Shown piece by piece: positions 25,639-33,409 of a stretch of 39,953 nt of DNA. Position numbers and translations under genes: made by a program. The DNA is taken from assembly GCA_023388835.1 (NCBI GenBank), contig JAEWFK010000013.1, positions 1 to 39,953 on the forward strand, read 5' to 3'. The notes beneath the pieces are model-generated. The model saw nothing but the letters and a program-made list of their open reading frames with translations. It did not search any database and had not been told where the DNA came from. Each line of letters opens with the position of its first letter. Position 1 is the first letter of the stretch. Source of the DNA: Pseudomonadota bacterium. GTDB taxonomy: Bacteria; Pseudomonadota; Gammaproteobacteria; Burkholderiales; Burkholderiaceae_B.

Positions 25639-26433
25639 ATGCACGGAGGGTATAGCATCGCCCATCCTACCGTTGTCGGTTCGCTGACTCGCTATTCGCG
25701 CCACGCCATGCTTGCGCTGGGCGTGCTGGCCGTCCTGGCAGGGTGCGGAACCCGGGGGACGCGGGCGCCGGTCACCGATATGTCGGCCGGCAGCCCGCAA
25801 GAGGCGAGCGGCACTTACGTGGTGCGCGCGGGCGATACCCTGTACAAGATCGCTCAGGCCCATGGCATGGAAGTCTCGACGCTGGTGCGTCTGAACAACA
25901 TCACCGACCCGTCGCAGCTGCGCGTTGGCCAGACGCTGCGCCTCAGCACCTCGACGCCCATGCCCGCGCAGCCGCCCGTTGCCGCCACACCGCCAGCAAC
26001 CACCGCGCCGATCAAGCCCGTCACCCCGCCGCCGCCGGTCACCGCAGCAGCGCGGGCGTCCGATGCGAACCTCATCAGCTGGGGCTGGCCGGCCGGCGGG
26101 AAGATCCTGCAAGGCTTCAATACCAGCACCAAGGGCATCGATATCGAGGGGGCGCCTGGCGATCCTGTGGTCGCGGCCGCCGATGGCAAGGTGATGTATG
26201 CCGGCAACGGTGTGCGCGGCCTGGGCAATCTGGTGTTGCTGGGACACTCCAACGGCTTCATCACCGCCTATGCCCATAATCAGCAGTTGTTGGTGAAGAC
26301 GGGCGACGACATCAAGAAGGGCAGCCGCATCGCTCTGCTGGGGCAGACGGACACCACCTCGCCGCGCCTGCACTTCGAAATCCGTCGAAAGGGTACCCCG
26401 GTCAATCCCTTGTCCTACCTGCCGGCCCGATGA
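25639..26433 (+). CDS. nlpD: Lipoprotein NlpD, LysM and degenerate LytM domains
   Basis: NlpD is an outer-membrane lipoprotein that activates the amidase AmiC during daughter-cell separation. The 264-residue protein has a lipobox LAGC with lipidated Cys36, one LysM domain (about 65-110; YVVRAGDTLYKIAQAHGM), a Pro/Ala/Thr-rich linker (about 112-150) and a C-terminal M23/LytM domain (about 160-260). The LytM metal ligands are partly lost: the HxxxD position reads GIDI and HxH reads RLHFEI, so it is probably an activator, not a hydrolase. AGGAGA at 25627-25632 fixes ATG 25639; an in-frame start about 100 bases upstream is rejected. The TGA overlaps the exonuclease ATG (ATGA). Confidence 0.93.
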   Translation: MHGGYSIAHPTVVGSLTRYSRHAMLALGVLAVLAGCGTRGTRAPVTDMSAGSPQEASGTYVVRAGDTLYKIAQAHGMEVSTLVRLNNITDPSQLRVGQTLRLSTSTPMPAQPPVAATPPATTAPIKPVTPPPPVTAAARASDANLISWGWPAGGKILQGFNTSTKGIDIEGAPGDPVVAAADGKVMYAGNGVRGLGNLVLLGHSNGFITAYAHNQQLLVKTGDDIKKGSRIALLGQTDTTSPRLHFEIRRKGTPVNPLSYLPAR

Positions 26434-27206
26434 CACCCAGCCTGGTCTTCGATCTGGAAACCATTCCGGACGCCGACGGGCTGCGCAGCTTGAATGCGCA
26501 ATGGCGCGAGCTCGATGACGTCGAAGTCATCGAACTCGCTCTGGCGGCGCGGCGGGAATCGCACGGAAACGACTTTCTGCCGCTGCACCTGCACAAAGTC
26601 GCCGCGGTCGCCTGCGTGTTCCGTGACGACAATGGCTTCCGGGTGCGTTCTCTGGGCAAGGCAGAAGATGCGGAGCCGGTGCTTCTCACCGGTTTCTTCA
26701 AAACCATAGAGCGCTACACCCCGCGTCTGATCAGCTGGAACGGCTCCGGATTCGATTTGCCGGTCCTGCACTATCGCTGCCTCATCAATAGTATTCAAGC
26801 CGCGCGCTACTGGGATCTCGGCGACGACGATCGCGACTTCAAGTTCAACAACTATATCGGCCGCTATCACCTGCGCCACATTGATCTCATGGATTTGCTT
26901 GCCAAGTACAACCCGCGAGCCAATGCGCCGCTGGACGACCTTGCCAAGCTCTGCGGGTTTCCAGGCAAGATGGGCATGGACGGCAGCCAGGTCTGGAAGG
27001 CCTGGTCGGAAGGCCGCCGTGAAGAAGTGCGCGCCTACTGTGAAACCGACGTGGTCAATACCTGGCTTGTCTATTGCCGGTTTAGGCTGATGCGTGGTGA
27101 ACTGGATCTTCCCGCCTACGAAGCCGAAGTCGAGTTGGTGCGTGCCTCGCTGGACCAGTCCGACGGCGCCCATTGGCGCGAGTATCTGGACGCCTGGCAG
27201 GCCTAG
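26430..27206 (+). CDS. Predicted 3'-5' exonuclease, PolB-like
   Basis: This 258-residue protein belongs to the DEDDy exonucleases of the 'predicted 3'-5' exonuclease related to the PolB exonuclease domain' family (Pfam DNA_pol_B_exo2). Exo I reads FDLETIPD near residue 7 (acidic pair Asp-Glu), Exo II is SWNGSGFDLPVL near 101-112 with the conserved Asp, and Exo III is AYCETDVVNTW near 200-210, with Tyr and Asp in the Y-x3-D spacing. All catalytic residues seem present. Its substrate is not established. It is translationally linked to nlpD by a 4-base overlap, at the position where rpoS is found next to nlpD in many beta- and gammaproteobacteria. Confidence 0.85.
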   Translation: MTPSLVFDLETIPDADGLRSLNAQWRELDDVEVIELALAARRESHGNDFLPLHLHKVAAVACVFRDDNGFRVRSLGKAEDAEPVLLTGFFKTIERYTPRLISWNGSGFDLPVLHYRCLINSIQAARYWDLGDDDRDFKFNNYIGRYHLRHIDLMDLLAKYNPRANAPLDDLAKLCGFPGKMGMDGSQVWKAWSEGRREEVRAYCETDVVNTWLVYCRFRLMRGELDLPAYEAEVELVRASLDQSDGAHWREYLDAWQA

Positions 27207-27382
27207 TTCGCCCGCCTATCTCGCGGGCGGGGTGCATCATCTGCGGAAACCGCCTGAAAGATGTACGGCCTTTTCCGAAACAGGAAAGAAATCGGCCGCG
27301 ACGCACAATGCAGTCTCCACGGGGAACCCTGAATCCTCCAACACTCGGGGCCCCTTGCTCACTCGGGTAACAAGGAACTGTC

Positions 27383-28069
27383 ATGAAAAAAGCAATCACT
27401 TCCCAAGCCTTCAAGGTCGCCCTGCTGGGCGCCGCAATGGTGGTATCGGCCGGCACCGCGGCTGCCCAGGGCCCGGGTCACCCACGGCTCCAGGACCGTG
27501 CCGGACATCATGCCTCCCATCACACGTCTCACGGCCAACCGGGCTTTCACAAAGCCGGCCATCACGGCATGGGTCACCATGGCAAGAGCCTGCGCGGTCA
27601 TGGACATGCGCAGATGCAACGCGCCGGCCTCGTGGTGCCGGGCTATGGTGCCGTGAGCCGCGATTTTGTCGACGGCATGGGCTTGAGCGGTGAACAGCTC
27701 AAGCTCATCGAAGAGGCTCGCACCGCAGGCAAGGCGCTACGCGACACGCACCGCGACCGCCTCAAGGCGCAGCGTGATGCCCGCGGCGAGCGCTTCAGTG
27801 CTGGCGCGCTCGAACCTGAACAGGCACTGAAGCAGGCCGATGAGCGCCGCGAAGCCATGCTGGCGGAACGCCGCCAGGTCGACCAAAAGTGGCTCGCCGT
27901 CTGGAAATCGCTGGATACCGGCCAACAGGCCCGTGTCGCCGACCATCTGAAGCAAAAGGCCGCGAAGGCGCAAAAGCGTGCGGAACGGTTCGAAGCGCGC
28001 AAGAAGGAGCGTGAAGCGGCAAAGGTCCAGAGCGGTGAGGGCAAACAGGGCGCGGACACCAAGGCCTGA
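27383..28069 (+). CDS. Histidine-rich periplasmic protein, Spy/LTXXQ-like
   Basis: This 228-residue protein has a clear signal peptide, probably cut after Ala28 (AGTAAAQ). The next segment (33-75) holds 13 histidines in HH and GH pairs. From about 95 onwards it is helical and rich in Arg, Lys, Glu and Gln, with LSGEQLKLI and LDTGQQARV, which look like degenerate copies of the LTxxQ motif of Spy, CpxP and ZraP. Such proteins are periplasmic chaperones or metal-responsive sensors; the His-rich part suggests zinc or copper binding. AAGGA lies six bases before the ATG. The 176 bases upstream contain no gene and probably its promoter, though I see no clear boxes. A strong hairpin follows the stop. 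Confidence 0.75.
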   Translation: MKKAITSQAFKVALLGAAMVVSAGTAAAQGPGHPRLQDRAGHHASHHTSHGQPGFHKAGHHGMGHHGKSLRGHGHAQMQRAGLVVPGYGAVSRDFVDGMGLSGEQLKLIEEARTAGKALRDTHRDRLKAQRDARGERFSAGALEPEQALKQADERREAMLAERRQVDQKWLAVWKSLDTGQQARVADHLKQKAAKAQKRAERFEARKKEREAAKVQSGEGKQGADTKA

Positions 28070-28087
28070 AGCCTCGACTCTCCCAGC

Positions 28088-28111
28088 AATCCCGGCCCTC
28101 GAGCCGGGATT
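28088..28111 (+). terminator. Hairpin terminator after the His-rich Spy-like gene
   Basis: A perfect 9-bp stem (AATCCCGGC / GCCGGGATT) with a six-base loop begins 18 bases after the stop codon, followed by CTTGCG. The U-tract is short (ATTCTT), but stem strength and position fit an intrinsic terminator. It separates this gene from rlmD. Confidence 0.65.
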
Positions 28112-28138
28112 CTTGCGTCGGCCCTTGCGGAAACTGGG

Positions 28139-28144
28139 TAAAAT
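28139..28144 (+). promoter_or_regulatory. Possible -10 element upstream of rlmD
   Basis: TAAAAT, 31 bases before the rlmD ATG and downstream of the preceding hairpin. A TTGCGT at 28113-28118 is a candidate -35, but the 20-base spacer is long. Confidence 0.3.
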
Positions 28145-28175
28145 TCCCGCCTGCACTTCCACCGCTTTTTACATC

Positions 28176-29564
28176 ATGAGTTCTGAAGTACTGGATATCG
28201 AGTCACTTGACCTGGAAGCCCGCGGTATCGCCCATCGTGACGGCAAGGTGGTGTTTGTCGAGGGTGCCTTACCTGGCGAGCGTGTCCAAGCCAGCGTGGT
28301 GCGCCGCAAACCTTCCTATGAGAAAGCGCGCACCGAGCGCGTGCTCCGGGCATCATCACAACGGGTAACACCGACCTGTCCGCATTTTGGCGTGTGCGGG
28401 GGCTGCGTTATGCAGCACCTCGATCCGCAGGCGCAGGTCGCGATCAAACAGCGCGTGCTCGAGGACGCCTTTGAGCACATCGGTAAGCTGAAACCCGCCA
28501 CGGTTCTCTCGCCAATGCACGGCCCATCTTACGGCTACCGCTATCGCGCCCGGCTGTCGGTCCGGCTCGTTCCGCGCAAGGGCGGAGTGCTCGTGGGTTT
28601 TCGCGAGCGTCATAGCAGTTATGTGGCCGATATGACGGAATGCCGGGTCATGCCCCCACACGTCTCCGATATGCTGGTTCCATTGCGGCGGATGGTAGAG
28701 TCCTTGTCGACACCGAAACGGATTCCGCAGATTGAAGTGGCGGTCGGAGATTGCAGCACGGCTCTGTTGCTCCGGCACATGGAACCGCTGACTCAGGCTG
28801 ATCTGGATATTCTTCGGGCATTTGCGGCAGCCTGGAATGTCACTTGGTGGCTGCAGCCCAAAGGGCCCGATACCGTACACCTGCTCGACCCGGCCGATGA
28901 GGGTCTGCTGGCGTATACCTTGCCGGAGTACGGCCTGCGCATGCAGTACCGCCCGACGGATTTCACTCAGGTGAACCCGCATATCAATCGCAGCCTGGTC
29001 AGGCGCGCGTTGTCCCTGCTGGAGACCCAACCCGGCGACCGGGTGGCTGATCTCTTTTGCGGATTAGGCAATTTCACCCTGCCCTTGGCCACTCAGGCAC
29101 GCGAGGTGGTCGGCATCGAAGGCAGCAGCACGCTCACTGAGCGCGCGCTGGAAGGCGCCCGCGCCCACGGCCTTCAGGACAAGACCCGGTTCAGCACTCT
29201 GAACTTGTTTGCCGTCGACGCCGACTGGTTGCGGGCACTGGGTCGCTTTGATCGCATGTTGATCGATCCCCCTCGGGAAGGCGCCGAGGCGGTGGCCGAG
29301 GCGCTGTCTGCGCTCACAGACGAGGAACGCCCGCAACGCATTGTGTATGTGTCGTGTAATCCCGGTACGCTGGCTCGCGATGCCGCCATCTTGAAGCACA
29401 CGGGTGGCTACGTGCTGCGTTCAGCGGGGGTGGTCAACATGTTCCCGCATACGGGCCATGTGGAATCCATTGCCGTCTTCGAAGCGGGCGAGGCTCCGAA
29501 ACCCACGGCGACTGAAGCGGCGGGTGATCCGCTCATTGCTTCCCCCGGCTCGATAGGCCCGTAA
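28176..29564 (+). CDS. rlmD: 23S rRNA (uracil-1939-C5)-methyltransferase RlmD
   Basis: RlmD methylates U1939 of 23S rRNA with SAM. The 462-residue protein has an N-terminal TRAM domain (about 1-60), an iron-sulphur cluster with Cys68, Cys74 and Cys77 (C-x5-C-x2-C) plus Cys156, matching the spacing in E. coli, and a C-terminal methyltransferase domain. There, DFTQVNPHIN precedes the SAM site DLFCGLGNFTLPLA near 288, with DPPREGA and the catalytic cysteine in VSCNPGTLARD further on. The frame is open 66 codons upstream into the previous gene, but ATG 28176 gives the family N-terminus and follows a terminator. In Ralstonia and Burkholderia, as I recall, rlmD follows surE-pcm-nlpD-rpoS; here the block is similar without rpoS. 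Confidence 0.95.
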   Translation: MSSEVLDIESLDLEARGIAHRDGKVVFVEGALPGERVQASVVRRKPSYEKARTERVLRASSQRVTPTCPHFGVCGGCVMQHLDPQAQVAIKQRVLEDAFEHIGKLKPATVLSPMHGPSYGYRYRARLSVRLVPRKGGVLVGFRERHSSYVADMTECRVMPPHVSDMLVPLRRMVESLSTPKRIPQIEVAVGDCSTALLLRHMEPLTQADLDILRAFAAAWNVTWWLQPKGPDTVHLLDPADEGLLAYTLPEYGLRMQYRPTDFTQVNPHINRSLVRRALSLLETQPGDRVADLFCGLGNFTLPLATQAREVVGIEGSSTLTERALEGARAHGLQDKTRFSTLNLFAVDADWLRALGRFDRMLIDPPREGAEAVAEALSALTDEERPQRIVYVSCNPGTLARDAAILKHTGGYVLRSAGVVNMFPHTGHVESIAVFEAGEAPKPTATEAAGDPLIASPGSIGP

Positions 29565-29588
29565 CGGCGATGCTTCCAGGCAAAAAGG

Positions 29589-29611
29589 ATCCGGCCCTTG
29601 CGGGGCCGGAT
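29589..29611. terminator. Bidirectional terminator between rlmD and argH
   Basis: A perfect 9-bp GC-rich stem (ATCCGGCCC / GGGCCGGAT) with a five-base loop lies in the 91-base convergent gap. On the minus strand it is followed by CCTTTTTG, a good U-tract, so it is strongest for argH; on the plus strand it is followed by TTCGCTTCG, weaker but usable for rlmD. Confidence 0.8.
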
Positions 29612-29655
29612 TTCGCTTCGGGCGTCGAAACGCGTGCCGGGAGCGCCGGATACGC

Positions 29656-31080
29656 TTAGTTCACGCTGCTTTCCGACAGAATGCGCTGTGCTTCCACACG
29701 TACGCGCTCGGGGGCGGTTCCGCCAATATGCTTGCGAGCGGCCACACTGCCTTCCAGGGTCAGGACTTCGTGGATGTCGGCCTGAATTGAAGGATGAAAG
29801 GCCTGCAGCTCGGCCAGGCTGAGATCGGCGAGATCGCAGCCGCGGGTTTCGCATTCGCGTACGGCATGCGCCACGGTTTCATGCGCATCCCGGAAGGGCA
29901 GGCCCTTCTTCACCAGGTAATCGGCCAGGTCGGTGGCGGTGGCATAGCCCTGCATGGCGGCTTCGCGCATGGCTTGGGGCTTGACCCGAATCCCGGGCAC
30001 CATGTCCACGAAGATGGTCAACGTGTCGCGGATGGTGTCGGCCGAGTCGAACAGCCCTTCCTTGTCTTCCTGGTTGTCCTTGTTGTAGGCCAGCGGCTGG
30101 CCCTTCATGAGCGTCAGCAAGGCAATCAGGTGGCCGTTCACGCGCCCCGTCTTGCCGCGAGCCAGCTCGGGGACGTCGGGGTTTTTCTTCTGCGGCATGA
30201 TGGAGCTGCCCGTGCAGAAGCGATCGGCAAGGTCGATGAAGCCCACGCGGGGGCTCATCCATAGCACCAGTTCTTCGGACAGGCGCGAGATGTGCGTCAT
30301 GATCAGCGCTGCAGCCGCGCAGAACTCGATCGCGAAATCACGGTCGGATACGGCGTCGAGCGAGTTGCGGCAGACTTCATCGAAGCCCAGGCTGCGGGCA
30401 ACACGTTCGCGGTCGATGGGGAAGGATGTGCCTGCGAGTGCGGCCGCGCCCAGGGGCAGGCGGTTGACGCGTTTGCGGCAATCGGCCAGACGTTCCGCGT
30501 CGCGGCCGAACATTTCCGCATAGGCCAGCAGGTGGTGGCCGAAGGTGACCGGCTGCGCGACCTGCAGGTGGGTGAAGCCGGGCATGATGGTGTCGGCGTG
30601 TTCCAGCGCCAAGCCGGCCAACCCCGTGCGCAGCTGCCTCAACAATTCGAGCGCGGTGTCGATCTCGTTGCGCAGCCACAGGCGGATGTCAGTGGCGACC
30701 TGATCATTGCGTGAACGGCCGGTATGCAGCCGCTTTCCGGCGTCGCCAACCAGCTCGACCAGGCGTTTCTCGATATTGAGGTGAACGTCTTCCAGATCGA
30801 TCGACCAGTGGAACTCACCGGCGTCGATTTCCTGAAGGATTTGTTCCATGCCGCCTTCGATGGCGCTGCGATCCTGCACGCTGATCACGCCGACCGCGGC
30901 CAGCATTTCTGCGTGGGCCAGCGAGCCCTGGATATCGAAGCGCGCCATGCGCTGATCGAAATTGACGGAAGCGGTATAGCGCTTCACCAGGTCGGAGACA
31001 GGCTCCGAGAAGCGCGCGGACCAAGCCTGCGCCTTGTTGGCAAACTGGTCCTGTGTGGGGGAGGGGGTGTTGTTCGACAT
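29656..31080 (-). CDS. argH: Argininosuccinate lyase
   Basis: ArgH splits argininosuccinate into arginine and fumarate, the last step of arginine synthesis. The 474-residue protein is a complete fumarase/aspartase-superfamily member: HTGRSRNDQVATD near residue 117, FTHLQVAQPVTFGHH near 166 with its catalytic histidine region, and the signature GSSIMPQKKNPD near 290, the serine of which is catalytic. The N-terminal ten residues are a polar addition relative to E. coli (457). The start ATG 31080 is only ten bases from a perfect TATAAT on the minus strand, so the transcript may have almost no leader. The other arg genes are not nearby. It diverges from ybdG by 67 bases. Confidence 0.96.
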   Translation of the reverse strand: MSNNTPSPTQDQFANKAQAWSARFSEPVSDLVKRYTASVNFDQRMARFDIQGSLAHAEMLAAVGVISVQDRSAIEGGMEQILQEIDAGEFHWSIDLEDVHLNIEKRLVELVGDAGKRLHTGRSRNDQVATDIRLWLRNEIDTALELLRQLRTGLAGLALEHADTIMPGFTHLQVAQPVTFGHHLLAYAEMFGRDAERLADCRKRVNRLPLGAAALAGTSFPIDRERVARSLGFDEVCRNSLDAVSDRDFAIEFCAAAALIMTHISRLSEELVLWMSPRVGFIDLADRFCTGSSIMPQKKNPDVPELARGKTGRVNGHLIALLTLMKGQPLAYNKDNQEDKEGLFDSADTIRDTLTIFVDMVPGIRVKPQAMREAAMQGYATATDLADYLVKKGLPFRDAHETVAHAVRECETRGCDLADLSLAELQAFHPSIQADIHEVLTLEGSVAARKHIGGTAPERVRVEAQRILSESSVN

Positions 31081-31090
31081 AGTGGTCGGA

Positions 31091-31096
31091 ATTATA
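31091..31096 (-). promoter_or_regulatory. Possible -10 element of argH
   Basis: A perfect TATAAT on the minus strand, ten bases upstream of the argH ATG. No convincing -35 is visible at 16-18 bases. If real, transcription would start about four bases before the ATG, giving a nearly leaderless message. Confidence 0.4.
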
Positions 31097-31147
31097 AGGG
31101 ACGCCCTACGGTATATTTACACGGTTTGTCATCATCCCTGGCGACTC

Positions 31148-32407
31148 ATGCAGCACGAGGTCTCTTCCTATACGCTTTTCGGCCATAGGCTCTTCAACGA
31201 ATTGCTGCGCGATGCGGAATGGGCCGGCATCGCCATGATGTTGCTGGCTGGTCTCGCCATTCTGGTGGCGATTGCCCTACTGATCTCGCGCATTCTGGGA
31301 TCGGTGGCGCGCCGTGCCCTGCAATTGCTTGGCCAAGCCCAATGGGCTGAAAGCCTGATCCGCCGCAAAGTCTTTCGCAATATCGGCTTTGCCTTGCCTT
31401 TGCTGATCGTGCTGAGCAACCTGCCTTTGCTGGCCATCGAGCCGGGCCTGGCCAATCTGCTTGCCCGGATCTTCACTTCGGCCGGCGTGGTTTTCATCTT
31501 CTTTGCGCTCATTGGTGCGTTGCGCAGCTGGGAAGACGTCTATTCCGCGAGCCACCGGGCTCAGACTCGTTCCATCAAAGGCTATGTGGAGCTGGGGCGC
31601 ATCCTGTTATGGGCGGTCTGCACCATTTTGGTCGTGTCCATCATGATGGATCGTTCGCCGCTGCTCATGCTTTCCGGTCTCGGGGCCTTGTCCGCCGTGC
31701 TGCTGCTGGTCTTCAAGGACACTTTGCTTTCGCTGGTGGCCAGCACGCAGATGAGCAATTACGACATGCTGCGCCTGGGGGACTGGATCGAAATGCCGCA
31801 GGCAGGCGCGGACGGCTTTGTGATCGACATGGCGCTGCATACCGTCAAGGTGCAGAACTGGGACAAGACCGTCACCACCATCCCGACTTACAAGTTGTTT
31901 TCCGAGAGCTTCCGCAACTGGCGCCACATGTTTGAATCGGGCGGCCGGCGCATCAAGCGTACACTGCGCATCGATGCGAGCACCGTGCGCTTTCTGACTG
32001 AAGCCGAAATCGCGGAGTTGCGGCGCTATGCACTGATACGCGACTATCTGGACGGCAAGCAAGTCGAGCTGGAGGAATCCAATCGCCGACTGGGCGAACT
32101 GACCGCTGTGCCGGCCAACCGCCGCCGCCTGACCAATATCGGCACCTTCCGCGCCTATGCCAAGGCATATATCGAACGGCACCCCGAAATTCGCGATGAC
32201 ATGCTGATGATCGTGCGCATGATGGAGCCCCAGTCAGAAGGCATACCCATAGAGGTCTACTGCTTTACCAACAATACCGCCTGGGTGGAATACGAGCGCA
32301 TCCAGGGCGATATCTTCGATCATTTACTGTCCATCCTGCCCGAATTCTGGCTGCGTCTCTACCAGGCGCCGGCTGGCAGCGATCTGTCAAAATTGCGAAC
32401 ACTCTAA
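31148..32407 (+). CDS. ybdG: Mechanosensitive channel of the MscS family, YbdG type
   Basis: This 419-residue protein closely follows E. coli YbdG (415), a miniconductance mechanosensitive channel that helps survival of hypo-osmotic shock. About five hydrophobic segments lie before residue 200; the pore-lining region LMLSGLGALSAVLLLVFKD near 170 and the MscS beta domain (LGDWIEMPQAGADGFVIDM; VKVQNWDKTVTTIPTYKL) follow. The C-terminal domain contains NIGTFRAYAKAY and the AWVEYERIQGDIFDHLL segment, both typical of YbdG. ATG 31148 gives the family N-terminus; an in-frame start at 31034 lies inside the divergent argH and is rejected. A P-II gene follows nine bases after the stop, so the two are likely co-transcribed. 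Confidence 0.94.
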   Translation: MQHEVSSYTLFGHRLFNELLRDAEWAGIAMMLLAGLAILVAIALLISRILGSVARRALQLLGQAQWAESLIRRKVFRNIGFALPLLIVLSNLPLLAIEPGLANLLARIFTSAGVVFIFFALIGALRSWEDVYSASHRAQTRSIKGYVELGRILLWAVCTILVVSIMMDRSPLLMLSGLGALSAVLLLVFKDTLLSLVASTQMSNYDMLRLGDWIEMPQAGADGFVIDMALHTVKVQNWDKTVTTIPTYKLFSESFRNWRHMFESGGRRIKRTLRIDASTVRFLTEAEIAELRRYALIRDYLDGKQVELEESNRRLGELTAVPANRRRLTNIGTFRAYAKAYIERHPEIRDDMLMIVRMMEPQSEGIPIEVYCFTNNTAWVEYERIQGDIFDHLLSILPEFWLRLYQAPAGSDLSKLRTL

Positions 32408-32416
32408 GGAAGAAGC

Positions 32417-32755
32417 ATGAAAATGATCTCGGCGATCATCAAGCCGTTCAAGCTCGACGAGGTGCGTGAAGCGCTGGCCGATATCGGCGCGACCGGCGTC
32501 ACCGTGACCGAAGTGAAAGGGTTTGGGCGACAGAAGGGACACACCGAACTCTATCGCGGGGCGGAATATGTGGTGGATTTCCTGCCCAAGCTGCGGGTCG
32601 ATATCGTGTTGCCGGCGGGCATGGTGGAAGTGGCGATCGACGCCATCATCAAGGCTGCCTACACCGGCAAGATCGGTGATGGGAAGATCTTCGTTACGCC
32701 CGTGGAGCAGGTAGTACGCATCCGCACCGGCGAAAGCGGAATCGACGCGCTGTAG
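32417..32755 (+). CDS. glnB: P-II nitrogen regulatory protein (GlnB/GlnK)
   Basis: This 112-residue P-II protein senses ATP/ADP and 2-oxoglutarate and controls nitrogen assimilation through GlnE, NtrB and AmtB-type targets. The T-loop is complete, with the uridylylation site Tyr51 in YRGAEY, and the KGFGRQKGHTELYR and AAYTGKIGDGKIFV signatures are present. GlnB and GlnK cannot be told apart safely; there is no amtB next to it, which argues mildly against GlnK. AAGGA (32406-32410) overlaps the stop codon of ybdG and is six bases before the ATG, so expression is probably coupled to the channel gene. No NtrC site is visible in the nine-base gap. Confidence 0.93.
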   Translation: MKMISAIIKPFKLDEVREALADIGATGVTVTEVKGFGRQKGHTELYRGAEYVVDFLPKLRVDIVLPAGMVEVAIDAIIKAAYTGKIGDGKIFVTPVEQVVRIRTGESGIDAL

Positions 32756-32803
32756 CGCTGCTTCCAGGGGGAGCGGCCCGGCGCGGCTGCGGGCAGCATG
32801 CGG

Positions 32804-33373
32804 CTACGGCCGGCCGGCCCCGGCAATGTCCCAGAATTCCGGCAGGAAGGCTTCTGCCACCAACAGCGGCTGACCCAGGCGCCAGAACACGGAACAGCGC
32901 GCCACGATTGAATTCGGATCCGGACAACCGGCGCCCAGGTGCTGAAGCATCGTTCGGTACAAGGGATGCTGACGATGCAGTCGGCACACGAAGAACCGGG
33001 AACGGTTGATCTGCGGATCATGGTAGAGCATGTCGGCGAGCGGCCGCGTACGCAAGCGGCGCATGCCTTGCCATAAGGCGTGTGAAGCGGCCAGAGGGGT
33101 GAAGCTGCGGGCGTACACGCAATCGCTGCCGCCTATGGACATGCAGATTTCCCGCAGCCAGATCTCACTGCGGGGCGCCCGCGCAAGCATCCATGCCTCT
33201 TCGGTGCGCAGGCCGTCGACCCGCTCGCGTACGACGCGCAGCTCGAGCGGCCCCAGCCGGCGTAAGCCTGCAGTGAGGGCTCCCGGCCGGAGCAGCCAAT
33301 ATTTCTGGTGTGAAGTCAGGGAAGGAGGCGGCTCACGCAGCCAGCCGCTGTGACTGCAGGGTACAAGTTCCAT
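32804..33373 (-). CDS. ubiC: Chorismate lyase UbiC
   Basis: UbiC removes pyruvate from chorismate to give 4-hydroxybenzoate, the first step of ubiquinone synthesis. The 189-residue protein (E. coli 165) has the WLREIC segment with Arg74 and the LLVAEAFLPEF segment with Glu174, which match the E. coli active-site Arg76 and Glu155; SDCVYARSFTPL lies between. Two starts are possible: ATG 33373 (MELVPCSH) or ATG 33397, eight codons longer. I prefer 33373, since 33397 would almost touch the divergent pseudouridine synthase gene. A minus-strand GATAAT (33386-33381) is only seven bases before ATG 33373. ubiA is not adjacent. The gene converges with the P-II gene (48-base gap). Confidence 0.88.
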   Translation of the reverse strand: MELVPCSHSGWLREPPPSLTSHQKYWLLRPGALTAGLRRLGPLELRVVRERVDGLRTEEAWMLARAPRSEIWLREICMSIGGSDCVYARSFTPLAASHALWQGMRRLRTRPLADMLYHDPQINRSRFFVCRLHRQHPLYRTMLQHLGAGCPDPNSIVARCSVFWRLGQPLLVAEAFLPEFWDIAGAGRP

Positions 33374-33380
33374 AAGGCGT

Positions 33381-33402
33381 ATTATCGCCAAAGACATACA
33401 AT
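33381..33402. promoter_or_regulatory. Compressed divergent promoter region ubiC / pseudouridine synthase
   Basis: Between ATG 33373 (minus) and ATG 33410 (plus) lie 36 bases. They contain GATAAT on the minus strand (33386-33381) and TACAAT on the plus strand (33397-33402), each seven bases from the respective ATG. If these are -10 elements, both messages would be leaderless or nearly so. No -35 boxes are recognised. Confidence 0.35.
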
Positions 33403-33409
33403 GCTGCCC

